From positions 744,001 through 808,000 of the forward strand of contig JAGFMI010000013.1 in the NCBI GenBank assembly GCA_021030905.1: a stretch of DNA of 64,000 nucleotides, given 5' to 3'. Source of the DNA: Pyrenula massariospora (Eukaryota > Ascomycota > Eurotiomycetes > Pyrenulales > Pyrenulaceae). This document shows positions 45,675 to 57,119 of this stretch, in pieces. The notes beneath the pieces were generated by a model, which worked only from the letters and a program-made list of their open reading frames with translations, ran no database searches and was not told where the DNA came from. Each line of letters opens with the position of its first letter. The first letter of the stretch is position 1. The position numbers and the translations under genes are program-made.

Positions 45675-48185
45675 TTACAATCGATATAGCTCTTCGAGAA
45701 GATCTTGTTCCCCCATATCGTTGAAATCTGTTATTGGGCTGTTATGACAAGTCCAAGACCCTGTCAGATTCTCAACACCAAATGGCGTAGAGTCCTGTAT
45801 TCTGTCAACGCTGATCGCGCTGGCTCTACTCTTATCCGCTGCTAGTCCTCCATTTATCGAATATGGCTCATGATAGCTAACTTTATTGAATGATCCGTCG
45901 GTATTTGCTTCAGGAGCCGATGGAGTTTTACTTTGCTCCAAAATAGGTGCTTTTTCGACTTGCGATTTGCATAGACCAAGGAACGCTTCAAATAGCTGCC
46001 GGACTCCGTGCACGCCGGCGCTTGAATTTTCCAAGCCCTGAAGTCCGTCTGTAATTTGCCGGAGTAGTTTGTAGTCATTCGCGTCGCACGTGTCGAGCAC
46101 GTGGGAGAACAATACGAAGAATGGGGAGAGCGGGTAAAAGAGAATAAGCCTGCCCAAAAAATGAATATTCAAGGCGAGCCGAGATGTAAAATACTAACAT
46201 ACCATTCGACAGAGATTCTAAAGATGTGAGGCTCGGTACTAGTCTTGACATGATTGTACATATCTTTGAAAGATGACAAAGTCTGACGCGCATAGCCTAG
46301 TAGCTGCTGCTGCAGGCCATTATCCTCATTCAGAAAGGGATGTAAACTAGCAATCGAGGTCATTATAGAGAAATAAGAGAACTCAACGCCAACCCATTCT
46401 CCTTGTAGATAGTGGTCTTCATTATGAGGAGGGTTCGATTGTATCTTCCAATATTAGTCTAACGCCCTTAATTAAAGAGCAGATTGATGTACTTCTCGGA
46501 TTCTGTTCCTGATTTGCCACATCCTGGCCTGCAAACTCTGGATCCTTTCAACACGCCTTTCCGGATCTTCCGTGCTCCCTCTAAAGCGTATTATCATGTC
46601 CTGTACTTGAGCTAGTTCCATATAGACATTGATATGTCCGGTAAAAGGCTTTTCAGGATCTGCTGGCGCCAGCTGTGACACATTGAACTTCATATCTGGC
46701 AAGGTGGCTGCTCGATTCATGCTCATACATAATGCCTTGTCGAACATATAGCATAGACAGATGCTGTAACGAACCTGTTTGGACTCTTCGGTATCCGGCT
46801 CGGAGGCAATGCTTGCGAGATACTGCCCTCCAAGAGCCAAGCAAATGCGAGATGCGGCGGCACTAAGGTGCCAGCATTTCCCCAGTCTACCTGTTAGCAG
46901 CATAAACATTGCCTGGTAGTCCCACTAAAATCAATCATCTGATGTCCTCATAGACTTCAAGATAGATGTCAAAGAAAGTCCACATACCCCGCAAAGAAGT
47001 GCCTGGAGCTGCGCTAGACTTGGCGGGTCAAGAACTCCCATTCTGTGCAGAGCAGTGGTGATGTTTCGCGCGTACATATCCTCCCTGCGACGAAGATGCC
47101 TTTGCATGCCCGTACTCAAGGAATTAGAATTGCTTGCAATTAAAAAAATCCAAGCAATAAAATTGACTGATATTATGTAGTGTAATCTTGTCGGCCCTTG
47201 AACACGTCCGTCAATGATGGCGAAACCTCGTTCCTCGAACGTATCTCTTGAGATGATTGAGCCCATGTCGAGAGAGAAAGACATGCCAACCGTGCGCGGG
47301 GTATTCAGAATGAAATGGAGTGATTCGGCGGACGGAAACAGTTCTTCGCCTTCAAAATTCTCTTCATCGGAGATCGGCTCATCTTGTTGGACATTTGACT
47401 GCGAATCCGCGACTTGACTGGCCAGGCGCAATGCAGACTTTAATAGTTCCCGTTTCTCTGTGGCCAACCCCCGGCCGTGCTGGAGCTCAGATTGCATGAA
47501 ATTTTGAGCTTGTGAAGCGGCTGTCCTTTCATCTTTATCAGTATCAAGGTAGTCATTTCGTTGTTGCTCCGAATCATGGCTGTTGTTTGTTAGTCGACAC
47601 TCTGGAGACGTGGCGACCTGATGCCTGCGACTTCTGTGACCGCCGAAGCGCCCTTCCTGTGCAGAAAAATGAGTGACTGGCACATTTTCGAATGGTCCGC
47701 TGCGTTCTTGATGGTCAACGCGTATCGGCTGTGGTCTGGTTCCGGTGGAGGATTGTGCTTTGGCTACTCTGTCCGCGCAATAGTTGCGTCTAATTGCTTT
47801 TGCCACGCCAACCCTCCTATTGCATTAATCAGTTTCCTGCAAGGGTATCACAAAATCTCTAGAGGAACACTGACGTTGAACGTTGTGGGCATGCTCTTCT
47901 CTTTGGTCTCAAACGAACGCAATGGGAGGATGATCCAACGCAATTTGCGCATGGATTCTCCCTATCGCATTTGGTCTGTGGAAACTCGATAAGCTACCTG
48001 GGCCTCACTTGCGGTTGGTAGATGCCGGCCACGCGCAAGCCTTACCTTCTTCAAAAAGCACGCATCACACTGATATGGTTCGTTAGGAGACAGTCGATCC
48101 TTCTATGATCTTTGTCGTGGGCTGCATGGCTTACTGCACGATTCCGACGTTGAGGACTCTCGAGTTCTTGTGGTTCGTCCTCCAT
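45675..48185 (-). CDS. Zn2Cys6 transcription factor with fungal_trans domain
   Basis: The start at 48185 gives MEDEPQELESPQRRNRA (exon 1, to 48135). Exon 2 (48102-48046) supplies CDACFLKK and exon 3 (from 47975) KCDRENPCANCVGSSSHC. Together they form a perfect binuclear cluster of C-x2-C-x6-C-x5-C-x2-C-x6-C, split by an intron at its middle. Downstream exons encode a polar linker and the fungal_trans regulatory domain (HYIISVNFIAWIFLIASNSN, SAAASRICLALGGQYLAS, YSICLCYMFDKALCMSMNRA). The C-terminus is acidic near 45690-45720. The join between exon 3 and the exon starting near 47800 could not be settled by eye. By position it could regulate the flanking SDR and P450 genes; this is inference. 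Confidence 0.85.
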
Positions 48186-48975
48186 TATACCGAGACCGCA
48201 ATTGACACTCTGAAGGCTTGTGTTGAAACCAAATTGGGTTAGCAAGGCTCTCACTCACACCTCGTTCCGTAACCTGGCGACCGTGCGTCCAAGTCAGTCT
48301 AAAGCAATTCTGTAGACTCTGGCTGCCACTTCATTGCTACAGCAGAGGCGATAAGGTCAACGAATCGCGTAAAGGTGGGCAATCAGTCTTAGCTCATGAA
48401 ACGAACGCAGACACGTGTGTTGACCGTCAGACCATTTCGCAGTAGAATTCAGGTTCTGGGTTGTGTTATATTGACGATAGACTGATTATTAATTGAAACC
48501 CCGCGATTGCCCGCTTCCCCCCAAAAATCGATTCTGATGTTGAATAAAACAAGTTCGCTCCAAAAATGATGTCAATCACTTTGGCATGCCTCAGGCTCTT
48601 CAAACTTAAACATGCGGCTTGATGCCACTGAAAAGCTCGAAAGGTGGAGAACAAGGAGCTGCGGGGATGCCTAACCCCAGCAATCAACCCGCATTCACCC
48701 CCCCGTCGATTCGTCAATCCTGGTATCATTCTCTCTTCTGTTTGCTAATTTGTTCACCGTATTTCGAAAACGACGAATCTTATCTAGGCTATTGATAAGA
48801 AAAAAAGTCTTGCTTATCATGTTTTACGTCTGTCTTTCACGGCAGAGCAATATTCGGTAGCATCAAATTGAATCGCGACGTATCAAATTGCCTCGAGCAC
48901 ATCCTTAAGCTCTCATCAGCCCTCGATCATCTGAAGGCTGCATACTCAAATCAGCACGGACTTGAGAAACTTCCC
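48186..48975. other. intergenic, no gene seen
   Basis: About 790 bp between the regulator's start and the P450 end. No feature supported. Confidence 0.45.
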
Positions 48976-50843
48976 CTAGACATGGCCATCAGCACCAATA
49001 CTCTCACGCCCTATTTTCTTCAACAAGACTGGATTCACTGGATCTGGAAACACCTGCCGTCGTTTCCGTTAGCTTTCCCCGTCATACCCACGCAATTTTG
49101 ACCATGGCTTACCTGATTTTCAAACTCTATGTGCTTATGACGACCCTGGCCCTCTGCATTCTTTAAGTCGTAATGCAGGAGGATGTGACAAATGACAAGC
49201 TTAATTTCGACGTCTGCGAGGAACCGTCCGGGGCACGCGTGCTTCCCAAGGCCCCATCCAAGATAGTCTTTTCGAGCCGTAACGTAGTGATGTTTCTCTT
49301 CAATGTTTGCTTCTCTTTTTCGTAGGAAGCGAAACCCATCGAAAGTCTTTGCATTTTCGAACAAATCTTCGTCTCGATGAATGGCGAATGTAGGGAACTC
49401 GATTTTGGTGCCCTTCGGAATATACATACCGTTCGAAAGGGTCGTTGGACGCACGGCTATTCTCTGAAGAGTTGCTAGTAGTCATTAGCATAGCCTCTGC
49501 AATCTGAAGTGAGCGAAATTTACTGAGGTTTGGGGAGTTCAATCGGTGAGTCTCTCGAATGAAACTATCCAACTTGTGCATGTCCCAAAGAGCGCCTTTT
49601 GTGGGAACTCCGTCGTATTTCTCCATCATCTCGACTGCTTCTCTGCGAAGAGGAGGAATATACTCTGGATGAGCTGCTAACTCGAACAACGTCTGAGTGA
49701 GTACCGCAGAAGTAGTATGAATTCCACCAACAGCAAGATTCATCTGTACTTTCAGATGATTTTCAATTGCGCTGGCCGTCTTATGCTCAGGCTTACGCGT
49801 CATACTGTATAGGACAGTGGTGGGTTGTGGCTCTGGCATCTTACTTGCCTCTATTTCGTCCTGTTCTCGGATTGTCTTGATGATGATACTGCGCCCGTCT
49901 TTGAGCTGTTTCTTCACAGCTTCATGCTGTGGAAGAAACCAGTAGATGAGTGGCCTCATGAAACTTGGCCAGCGTTTAAGAGCATGGACGTAGCTGATGG
50001 CAGTACGAACATAGTCTGTTGTCAGCGTAACCCAGGTGTCATCATGTGGTGCTTTTCGGCTAACCATCACCCTCGCGGTAAGTATTCCAAGAGTGCGGAG
50101 CATGATAGGGTAAAGATTTTTAGGGCTCCATTCTGGGGTAGGGACGTCAGAAGTACCTCTTCTTGAAGTACTTAAGACTCACCAGAAGGCTGTCCTAGCT
50201 GTTCTTGGACACATTCATCTATCAATGCGGTAAATTCTGGGACGAATTTGCCTTCATAGACATGTCAGATGCGAAAAGCTCTAGGACGACTCATCCCACC
50301 TATGTTCGCAATGATGTCTTTCTTGAAGCTTGTAAGAGGGAAGTGAGGCACACCGCCCATGTAGCTGTATTCGACGAGTAAATCCTATCGATTAGTCAAT
50401 GGTGGATCAGACCGGAACAGTCCTAACATTTACTTTGTCGAGAGACGCCTGGAAGCTGAAATCTGCGTGATCCGCAATCTCATCAACGAAGCTATGCGGC
50501 AGAACAAGCTTGAGCCCTGCTCTAATTCTTAGACACGGCTTCCGGATCGTCTCTTCACAGAAGCAAACCATCTGTTGTATCGACACCGAAGATGTTACTC
50601 TTAAACTGCTCCCAAGTTAGAAACGTCAAAGCAATGCCGATTGAGAAATGAACTTCCTCTTCTGTACCCGCAAGCAAGTAGGTTGCGAGCCCCAAAGGTG
50701 TATTGTTCTTTCCTTTTCATTGCATCCTTTACTTCGAAACCAACTCGAGGAACTTTGAGTCGTTGGGAAAGTTTAAAGTAAATTGCGAATGCCAAAACGG
50801 CAGGGACAGCTACGATGCACGCATTGCGTAGTGTTTGAAGCAT
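48976..50843 (-). CDS. cytochrome P450 monooxygenase
   Basis: The start at 50843 encodes a membrane anchor (IVAVPAVLAFAIYFKL). Later exons carry FKSNIFGVDTTDG, then LVLPHSFVDEIADH and WSPKNLYPIMLRTLG. The I-helix is AVGGIHTTS, the ExxR motif is ETHR, the meander block is FDGFRFLRKRE, and the heme-binding loop GWGLGKHACPGRF holds the axial Cys. The last exon ends at 48976 with VFPDPVNPVLLKK. This is the type common in fungal secondary metabolism (CYP families near ent-kaurene oxidase). At least seven introns are needed. The first intron's expected donor at 50657 reads GG instead of GT, so the first exon may not join normally and the gene could be recently inactive; all other joins I checked are regular. 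Confidence 0.85.
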
Positions 50844-51317
50844 ATTTAGAGTGCCGCCCAAAAAAGTTGTCACATCATAAATTAGGCTCTCAGAGTGAAG
50901 GACATTTGCCCCGTGATGAGAATGTAATTGTAGGTCTAATAGGCTACAGCCGAGCTTCTGTTGCATCTTGTTTTCAACGGCAACCTGACCCTCTGGTATC
51001 GTCTCCTAGACTTGAAAACCCGCATTTGGTGACGGTTTCCTGTCGGAAAATTTTTCTTGATATGAAAAATCTATCGATGAGAAACACAATCTACTACACC
51101 GGATTCCGGGTACAAATCCGAACTGAAAAGAGCCATAAGTGGTGCTTCCTATCATTCTGTGCACATAACGTGAAGTATAGTCACGCAACATTCTGATGGT
51201 CTGGACAGCCATCCGATAAGTAGGGCCACCGCAGTCTCAGGAGAACCTGTCACAAGTAACGCCATATTGGCTTCAAAATTCTTCATCTGAATTCTTCTCA
51301 TACGCTCATATTAGATG
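50844..51317. other. intergenic, no gene seen
   Basis: 474 bp between the P450 start and the monooxygenase remnant. These two are divergent. No feature supported. Confidence 0.4.
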
Positions 51318-52160
51318 TCATTAAAGGAAATCATTCGAAAGTCTCGATTACTGCAATCGGTGCAGGTATAGCAGGGCTTGCCGCTGCTTCAATTGTTCGC
51401 GAAAGATATTGGTCACTATTTACGAGCGTAACGCTGAGAACAGCTTGGAAGCGGGTGCAGTTAGCAGTTTTGGTTTCTATGGAAGTAAAATGGCTAACGT
51501 ATTTCGTCTGATCAGCGAGGATGTTGAGGGCGTGATGTGTAGTAACATCGGAACGCGGGATAAGCAGGACCGTCTGCTCTCTGAAGCCGAATCCAGCGCA
51601 ATCACGTTTGCAGATCGAATATCTACCGAGGTGACTTGAGCATAGGCATTTGCCGTGTCCTTCTAGTTCCGGGAAAATGGCAAAAGAACTGCAAAGGCGC
51701 CGATGGGATACATTCGAAGATCCATTATCCGGTTCTCGAGCCTTTCTCCACGGGGAGGTGTTCGGAAATTGCTTCTGCCGATTTCCGGCTTTCGAGGTCT
51801 TTTCCGAATTCCGAAAGATGAACCTTGTCAATCTTTCAACCTCACATGATGCCAGTTCTCGCATCTCGACAGACCGAGCCTTGAGGATCAGTCAGCAAAT
51901 ACAATGGCCTCGCCTTCAATAATTTTTAGGTTAGGGGCAATGTACACAACAGTTATCCGCCCAATCTTCATCAATACATGTTCCAGACGAATCATTGCAA
52001 AGTTGCTTGAGATGGCACATGAAGATGTTGGACCATGTTCAGTTATTTTCAGACTACTAGACAGATCCCCATCTCCCCAAGTGTCGACCACGAACACTGT
52101 CAACGGAAAGCCTTGCTGCGGGATGGCGCCAGTAAGCCTAGAAACCCTAAAGTGAAGCAC
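51318..52160 (+). pseudogene. remnant of an FAD-dependent monooxygenase (salicylate-hydroxylase-like)
   Basis: The dinucleotide-binding motif AIGAGIAGLAAASIVRER lies near 51352-51405. VTIYERNAENSLEAGAV and the block GVMCSNIGTRDKQDRLLSEAE follow in another frame. GADGIHSKIHYPV, the second FAD motif, lies near 51690-51730 in a third frame. These occur in the order of the family, but the frame is interrupted several times and sequence usually found between the second and third blocks is missing. No set of introns reconciles them. It is a decayed copy of an aromatic-ring hydroxylase next to the P450 gene. Confidence 0.65.
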
Positions 52161-52479
52161 ACGTTTCAGAGACAGCTGTAATACAAACCCAGAGGTAGCG
52201 GCGGCTGATAGAAGACATAACCGATAGCGAGAAGCTAAAAGAGGCTAGTAGCTTTGCGGATGGTGATTTTCAACTGAGCGAGAAGCTAAAGCTTAGTCTT
52301 GCCGCGCAGGTACATCAGCCTCCCTCTTTAGCTCTTCTGGATGGATTAAGTTCTATATCCGCATTAGATTCTCGCCTAGAGATGGTTGAAGTGTGTGAAC
52401 CGCTGAGCGTAGCTCTGCTGACGTCTACCAGGGCAAGTCTTAAAAATTCTCACTTCGCGACTTCACTCCTTCTGTAATA

Positions 52480-52854
52480 GGGTGGATTGTGTCACTTGAA
52501 GTCTTCATCATGGTCTTTGGGGTTCTATTCACTAGCAGCCCCTTCGACAATTTCGGTCCTGACGGGTTGCTACGCGAGGAAACTTTCCTCCACGTATTTG
52601 GTCTCCTGATGACCTTGACAAGCGTGAAGTACTGTCAGAGTCTCTTGTCTTAAGGGACAGCTGATCTGACAAATACGAGGAATTGCGAAAGGAATGATGA
52701 TCGTGGGACCCTAATCGGAGGAGATGTCGTCACCGTCATTGTGTCGAGGCTCAACCCGAGGGTGGGTTTCACACGGGCGATGGGGACCTGCAATGTTCTT
52801 GTCCTAGTGCTCACAACTTTTGCGAGTCTCGCCTTCCGATCTCAAACCCATTGA
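52480..52854 (+). pseudogene. remnant of an MCT-type (monocarboxylate) MFS transporter
   Basis: WIVSLEVFIMVFGVLF, DNFGP and ETFLHVFGLLMTLTS near 52480-52640 correspond to helices 2-3 of fungal monocarboxylate-porter-like proteins. VGFTRAMGTCNVLVLVL followed by RSQ near 52755-52850 corresponds to the end of the first half in the same family. The parts are in the right order but in different frames, the remaining helices are missing, and the frame closes with a TGA. It is a truncated, decayed gene. Assignment rests on two short blocks. Confidence 0.5.
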
Positions 52855-53672
52855 TTGAGTCTCTCAGGAAAAAGGTGCGGGGGAATTGTGCTGTATCTTC
52901 ACACCCCGCCCGGCGCCTAACCCTCCCAAATTTAGGCACATTGGGCGGTCATGCTCAAGGCACCCTGCAGCTAAGCGGAAGTATTTGAGCGGTTCTAAGT
53001 TTGTTTGGTCTTGGTCGGCATGGCTCTTGGCTCTACTTGCTAAGTATCTCAGTCTAATTCCTTAGCTAGAATTGTTCTCTGAAGCTTAAAAAGGGGCGGT
53101 TCAAGACTTATGTCATCCAAGCACTCTGCTCCCAACCTCATTTCATCCACCGCCAATCTACAGGCACAACGAGGGTGTATTGTAATTTGCCGAGGTCGCC
53201 TAGCCGCTAATGCTGTACCTCCAATGGTCTCTCAATGAAAATTTAAAGCTTACCTCCTTTGTCTTTGGCATTCCCTTACACATATTGGCTGCAATGAAAT
53301 GGTTCTATGAGGCCGACTTACTCGTAGGCGGAAGACTCGATCGCATTCACTGCCTCCTCCGCTCGATCGAGAAGTGCTAAGCATGGAATCTTGTCCCGGT
53401 AAGGCCAGGCGGAAGAAGAAAAGTGCCGGATTTAAGCCGCGGTCCCACAAGTCTAACACTTTTCATTTCCACCTGGCTTGCCGGGCGCATTTAGCTCCAG
53501 GCTAAGTATGACACACTCTGGGGCTGCTGGAGGCACAATGCCTTATAATCTAGTTTCTGTGGAACGTGTCTCTGAAGTCTATGGCGGTGGCTGAGCAATC
53601 ATTGAATGCCGGATTGTCATCTTCAAAGTCAGGGCCTTCGGGTTTTTTCTTCCTGGTAATGATGACCAGCAT
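52855..53672. other. intergenic, no gene seen
   Basis: About 820 bp upstream of the large HET gene. No feature supported. Confidence 0.45.
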
Positions 53673-56600
53673 TTGCATTTTCACCCGCGAGATAGGCCGA
53701 TCCCGCCATCTTGCATACTAACTCCCTTCAGAATGACCCCTTCTACTAATAAGACGGCGGACGCGGAAAATGACCCCCGCCTTCGAAATGAAGCGAATTT
53801 GCAGGAGGATGATTTCGATTGGGGGTATAGTTCCAAAGACGAGGACAAGAAAGAGAAAGGTCACGCTTTCCAGAGAGCGATTTGGAATATGCGATCCACC
53901 TTCTTGATTCAACTCATACACTTTGGTGTGCCAAAGGAGCAAAGAGGAATGTTTTATTTCCTTCTGATTCAGTCTCAGGAAGGTTTATATGCGCGTCTTT
54001 ACGTTTATTCGGCAATGCCAGCGATCTTAATGTGGCTTTTTCCGAATATTTCTCCCATGATGGTGTACGGCGCAACTCGAGTGTTTGATTTTAACAAACG
54101 GAGTGAGTTTGGAGCTGGCAGGGAGATGCTAAGGTCTTCGATCCAGCACGCAAGTTTCTCTTTGCTCTTTCAAATTGTGATGGATTTGCGGGATGCGACC
54201 GCGCTATTTGAGTCCCTCTTCGGGCCGGCCTCAAGATGGCCAGCTGCGCTCCTCCCAACCTTCCCTGGCATGTTCTTACGGTCAGTCCACGAACGTCCCA
54301 ATTCCGTCAATGGCTTCGTACCAGAAGACAGACAAGGTATTTTGGTGGCTGTCTTCGTCCGAGCGGGCACAGCTGTCCTTCCGACAGCCATACAGTGGCC
54401 GATATGGTGTGCATACACAACCCCGAGTCTAGAACATCCTTCCATTTGGATCGAGTGGCTGATTTGCACCTTATCTTGGATGTATTCGGACATCTCACCG
54501 ACGGGAGGATACGCGATATGGCTCTTGGTAAACCAATATAAGCATACGTACACCTGGTTCCGAAATTTTGGTGGTGCGCCATCGGTCATTTTGCGGCGGG
54601 AGCGTCGCGGCACATTGTGGTATATCGCAACGATCGTTCTCATTCAGCTGGTAGTAAACGAAGCTGGTCAGGCGATTGTCGAGAGCAACCTCCTAACCCT
54701 TCACCCACAGGTTTGGATCCCGCTTGCTCTGATTTTTGTCATTGGCTTATATCTTCTCAAATATGGCTTGCTGTTGCGCATTTATAAGTACAAGCACAAA
54801 CCGTTGCAAAAAGGAGAAAACATGCGACTGCTACGACTCCGTGCTCAGCCTTGCTTACAAAATGCCCCGATCCAATGTGATATGATACACACGACACTCC
54901 GGCGTCCGCCTCAATATGTTGCAGTCTCTCACCGCTGGGATTCAGTGGGTGCGCCTCAAGAGATGATATTGATCGACGGTGGTTTGTTTCCAGTATCCCG
55001 TGGTATACATTCTCTGCTTTTCGCGAAGCGATCCAATCTCTATCCTCGATACTTCTGGATTGACTCGATCTGTATCAATCAAGATGATGAGTTTGAGAAA
55101 AGTCGACAGGTAGGCATAATGCGAAACATATTTGAAGAGGCGGAAATGACGCTCGGGTGGCTAGGGGACGATTCAGGCGCAAGGAAGGCCTTTACTCTGA
55201 TTAGACAGATCAGCGATACGACATCAGCCGATTTCTTACTTCAACTTTACTCAGAACCAGATTCTGGCTGGAGCGAATTTGAGAAACTTATGTCGAACGA
55301 ATGGTTTGAACGGGTTTGGATCATTCAGGAAATCGCTGTGGCAAAGGCTCAAATACTTCGATATGGAGATCAAGAAATTGAATGGAATATGCTTGCTAAG
55401 GCGTTAGCTCGTGTTATACAATGCGGTTTGGGGACGAAGAGTAATGTCCATTCTCTTCTTGATCGACGAGAAGTTCTCAGCGCCCTGGTTATGGAAGAAG
55501 TCAAGTCCCACATTGCAAATGTAGACCTTATCAAGTTGAGGCATACACTAAAGCTTGGTCTCAGATTCAAAGCAACCCTCCCCATCGACAAGGTTTATGC
55601 TCTCCTTGGTCTTGTCGACGAGCGTCATACACCACTGTTCCACCCGAGATTCGGAATCTCTGAAGGTACCAAAAGCAACAACATCTTTGACCCTCGTATG
55701 GTCGCAAAAGATATCGGTGATGTGTTAGACTTACAGACTGATATATTGGGGGTTGCAAACGGGACCGGAAACTCCAGACGAGGACGAGCTATATTTTCTT
55801 CCGGCACAAAGAACGCTGTCCAATACTTCAAGATTCTTGTCCGGGATCTGAAAAGGCTTGTTGAGAAAATGGACCAGATGCAAGATAGTAATCCAGACTT
55901 TAAAGAAGATCTAACTCGACCACAGTACTTTGGGAAGATCACGGCACAGCTAGTGTACACCTATATGGCTAGAGAATTTGTCAAACAGGGCGATGCTCTA
56001 TCTTTCATTCGTTATGCTGGAATTGGGTTTCCGCGAAATCAGGAACTCATTGGCTTACCGTCTTGGGTTCCGGATTGGTCGACAGATGTGCTTGTCTACG
56101 TTCTACCTTGGCGCAAATCTGATGAAGTAGGCGGTGAAGAAGTAAAGGAGTGCTTAGAGTCACCTCAGCAAGAGACTTCTGTCTTCCAAGACGGCGGATC
56201 AAGCTTTTTGTTCGTAAAAGGTTCAGTAGTCGGCACTGTTGCACACTCCGCTGTCCTCACGCAGAATCACGACACTGTTCCATGTATAAAGCAAGAAGAA
56301 ATAGAAAAGGACTTCGTCCAGCTCTCATCAAATTTTCATGCTGCGTTAAAACTCGCGCGAGAGCATATCAAACCCTACTATCAGACACAAGATGCCCTAG
56401 AGCAGGCTTTTCACCGTGTCCTAACTGCCGATTTAATTGTTGATGGCAAATACGCCTTATTTTCGACACATCTCTGGATTCCCGATTCATCTGCAAATCG
56501 CTCCATTGCAGCGGCGCTTTGGCCGGAAAAGTTTAAAGACTACTGGAACGAAATTCCAGACTCTGATAATCCAGAAGTAATTCATCGCCATCAAGCCGAT

Positions 56601-57119
56601 ATCTTCAAGGACTATCTCTTCACTCGGCGGACCAGTTCCTCTGCAAACTCAAAGTTTGCCCATCTCATTCGTGCAGACATTGTACCTTCGTTTTCACAAT
56701 ATCGCGAAGACGTTGACAGTCCGCAGGGAAAAACTCCATTCTCCATATTGAAAAATGAATCTGGTGGTCCTCTCTCTGGGTATGCTCCATATGTTGACTT
56801 TACTCTCGGCAGATCTTTCATCGTCACAGACTCTGGCTTGATGGGTATTGCCCCATCTGGCTCAAAGGTGGGGGATCTAGTGGTCCAGCTTCAGACCGAT
56901 GACAGGGTCGTCTGGCTTATACTTCGGGAAGAAGAGTATCCTAGCTCCAACGCGACAGAAGCCACGGACTCTTCCGAGGAAGCCAAGATTCCATCGGGAG
57001 CCGACGCTAGACAGCCCGCGCATAACAGAACCTTTCGACTGGTCGGCGAGTGTTATGTTCACAAGTCCGGCTTCAAAAGTAGCCAGACTGGAGAAATGCA
57101 GTGGTTCAAATTGTGGTAG
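53673..57119 (+). CDS. large HET-domain protein with membrane-spanning N-terminus
   Basis: Intronless gene of 1148 aa; Met21 (53733) is an alternative start. Residues 110-370 contain about five hydrophobic segments (near 111-133, 223-249, 258-286, 314-336 and 347-370), consistent with a polytopic membrane region. A short Lys-rich loop follows, then the HET domain: AVSHRWD at 417-423, WIDSICINQ at 462-470, LGWLGDD at 494-500 and RVWIIQE at 547-553. The remaining 590 residues include IGLPSWVPDWS and a C-terminal GDLVVQLQTDDRVVWLILR block seen in many HET proteins. The arrangement would place the HET domain on one face of a membrane. HET proteins take part in vegetative incompatibility; partner and membrane are unknown. 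Confidence 0.92.
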   Translation: MHFHPRDRPIPPSCILTPFRMTPSTNKTADAENDPRLRNEANLQEDDFDWGYSSKDEDKKEKGHAFQRAIWNMRSTFLIQLIHFGVPKEQRGMFYFLLIQSQEGLYARLYVYSAMPAILMWLFPNISPMMVYGATRVFDFNKRSEFGAGREMLRSSIQHASFSLLFQIVMDLRDATALFESLFGPASRWPAALLPTFPGMFLRSVHERPNSVNGFVPEDRQGILVAVFVRAGTAVLPTAIQWPIWCAYTTPSLEHPSIWIEWLICTLSWMYSDISPTGGYAIWLLVNQYKHTYTWFRNFGGAPSVILRRERRGTLWYIATIVLIQLVVNEAGQAIVESNLLTLHPQVWIPLALIFVIGLYLLKYGLLLRIYKYKHKPLQKGENMRLLRLRAQPCLQNAPIQCDMIHTTLRRPPQYVAVSHRWDSVGAPQEMILIDGGLFPVSRGIHSLLFAKRSNLYPRYFWIDSICINQDDEFEKSRQVGIMRNIFEEAEMTLGWLGDDSGARKAFTLIRQISDTTSADFLLQLYSEPDSGWSEFEKLMSNEWFERVWIIQEIAVAKAQILRYGDQEIEWNMLAKALARVIQCGLGTKSNVHSLLDRREVLSALVMEEVKSHIANVDLIKLRHTLKLGLRFKATLPIDKVYALLGLVDERHTPLFHPRFGISEGTKSNNIFDPRMVAKDIGDVLDLQTDILGVANGTGNSRRGRAIFSSGTKNAVQYFKILVRDLKRLVEKMDQMQDSNPDFKEDLTRPQYFGKITAQLVYTYMAREFVKQGDALSFIRYAGIGFPRNQELIGLPSWVPDWSTDVLVYVLPWRKSDEVGGEEVKECLESPQQETSVFQDGGSSFLFVKGSVVGTVAHSAVLTQNHDTVPCIKQEEIEKDFVQLSSNFHAALKLAREHIKPYYQTQDALEQAFHRVLTADLIVDGKYALFSTHLWIPDSSANRSIAAALWPEKFKDYWNEIPDSDNPEVIHRHQADIFKDYLFTRRTSSSANSKFAHLIRADIVPSFSQYREDVDSPQGKTPFSILKNESGGPLSGYAPYVDFTLGRSFIVTDSGLMGIAPSGSKVGDLVVQLQTDDRVVWLILREEEYPSSNATEATDSSEEAKIPSGADARQPAHNRTFRLVGECYVHKSGFKSSQTGEMQWFKLW

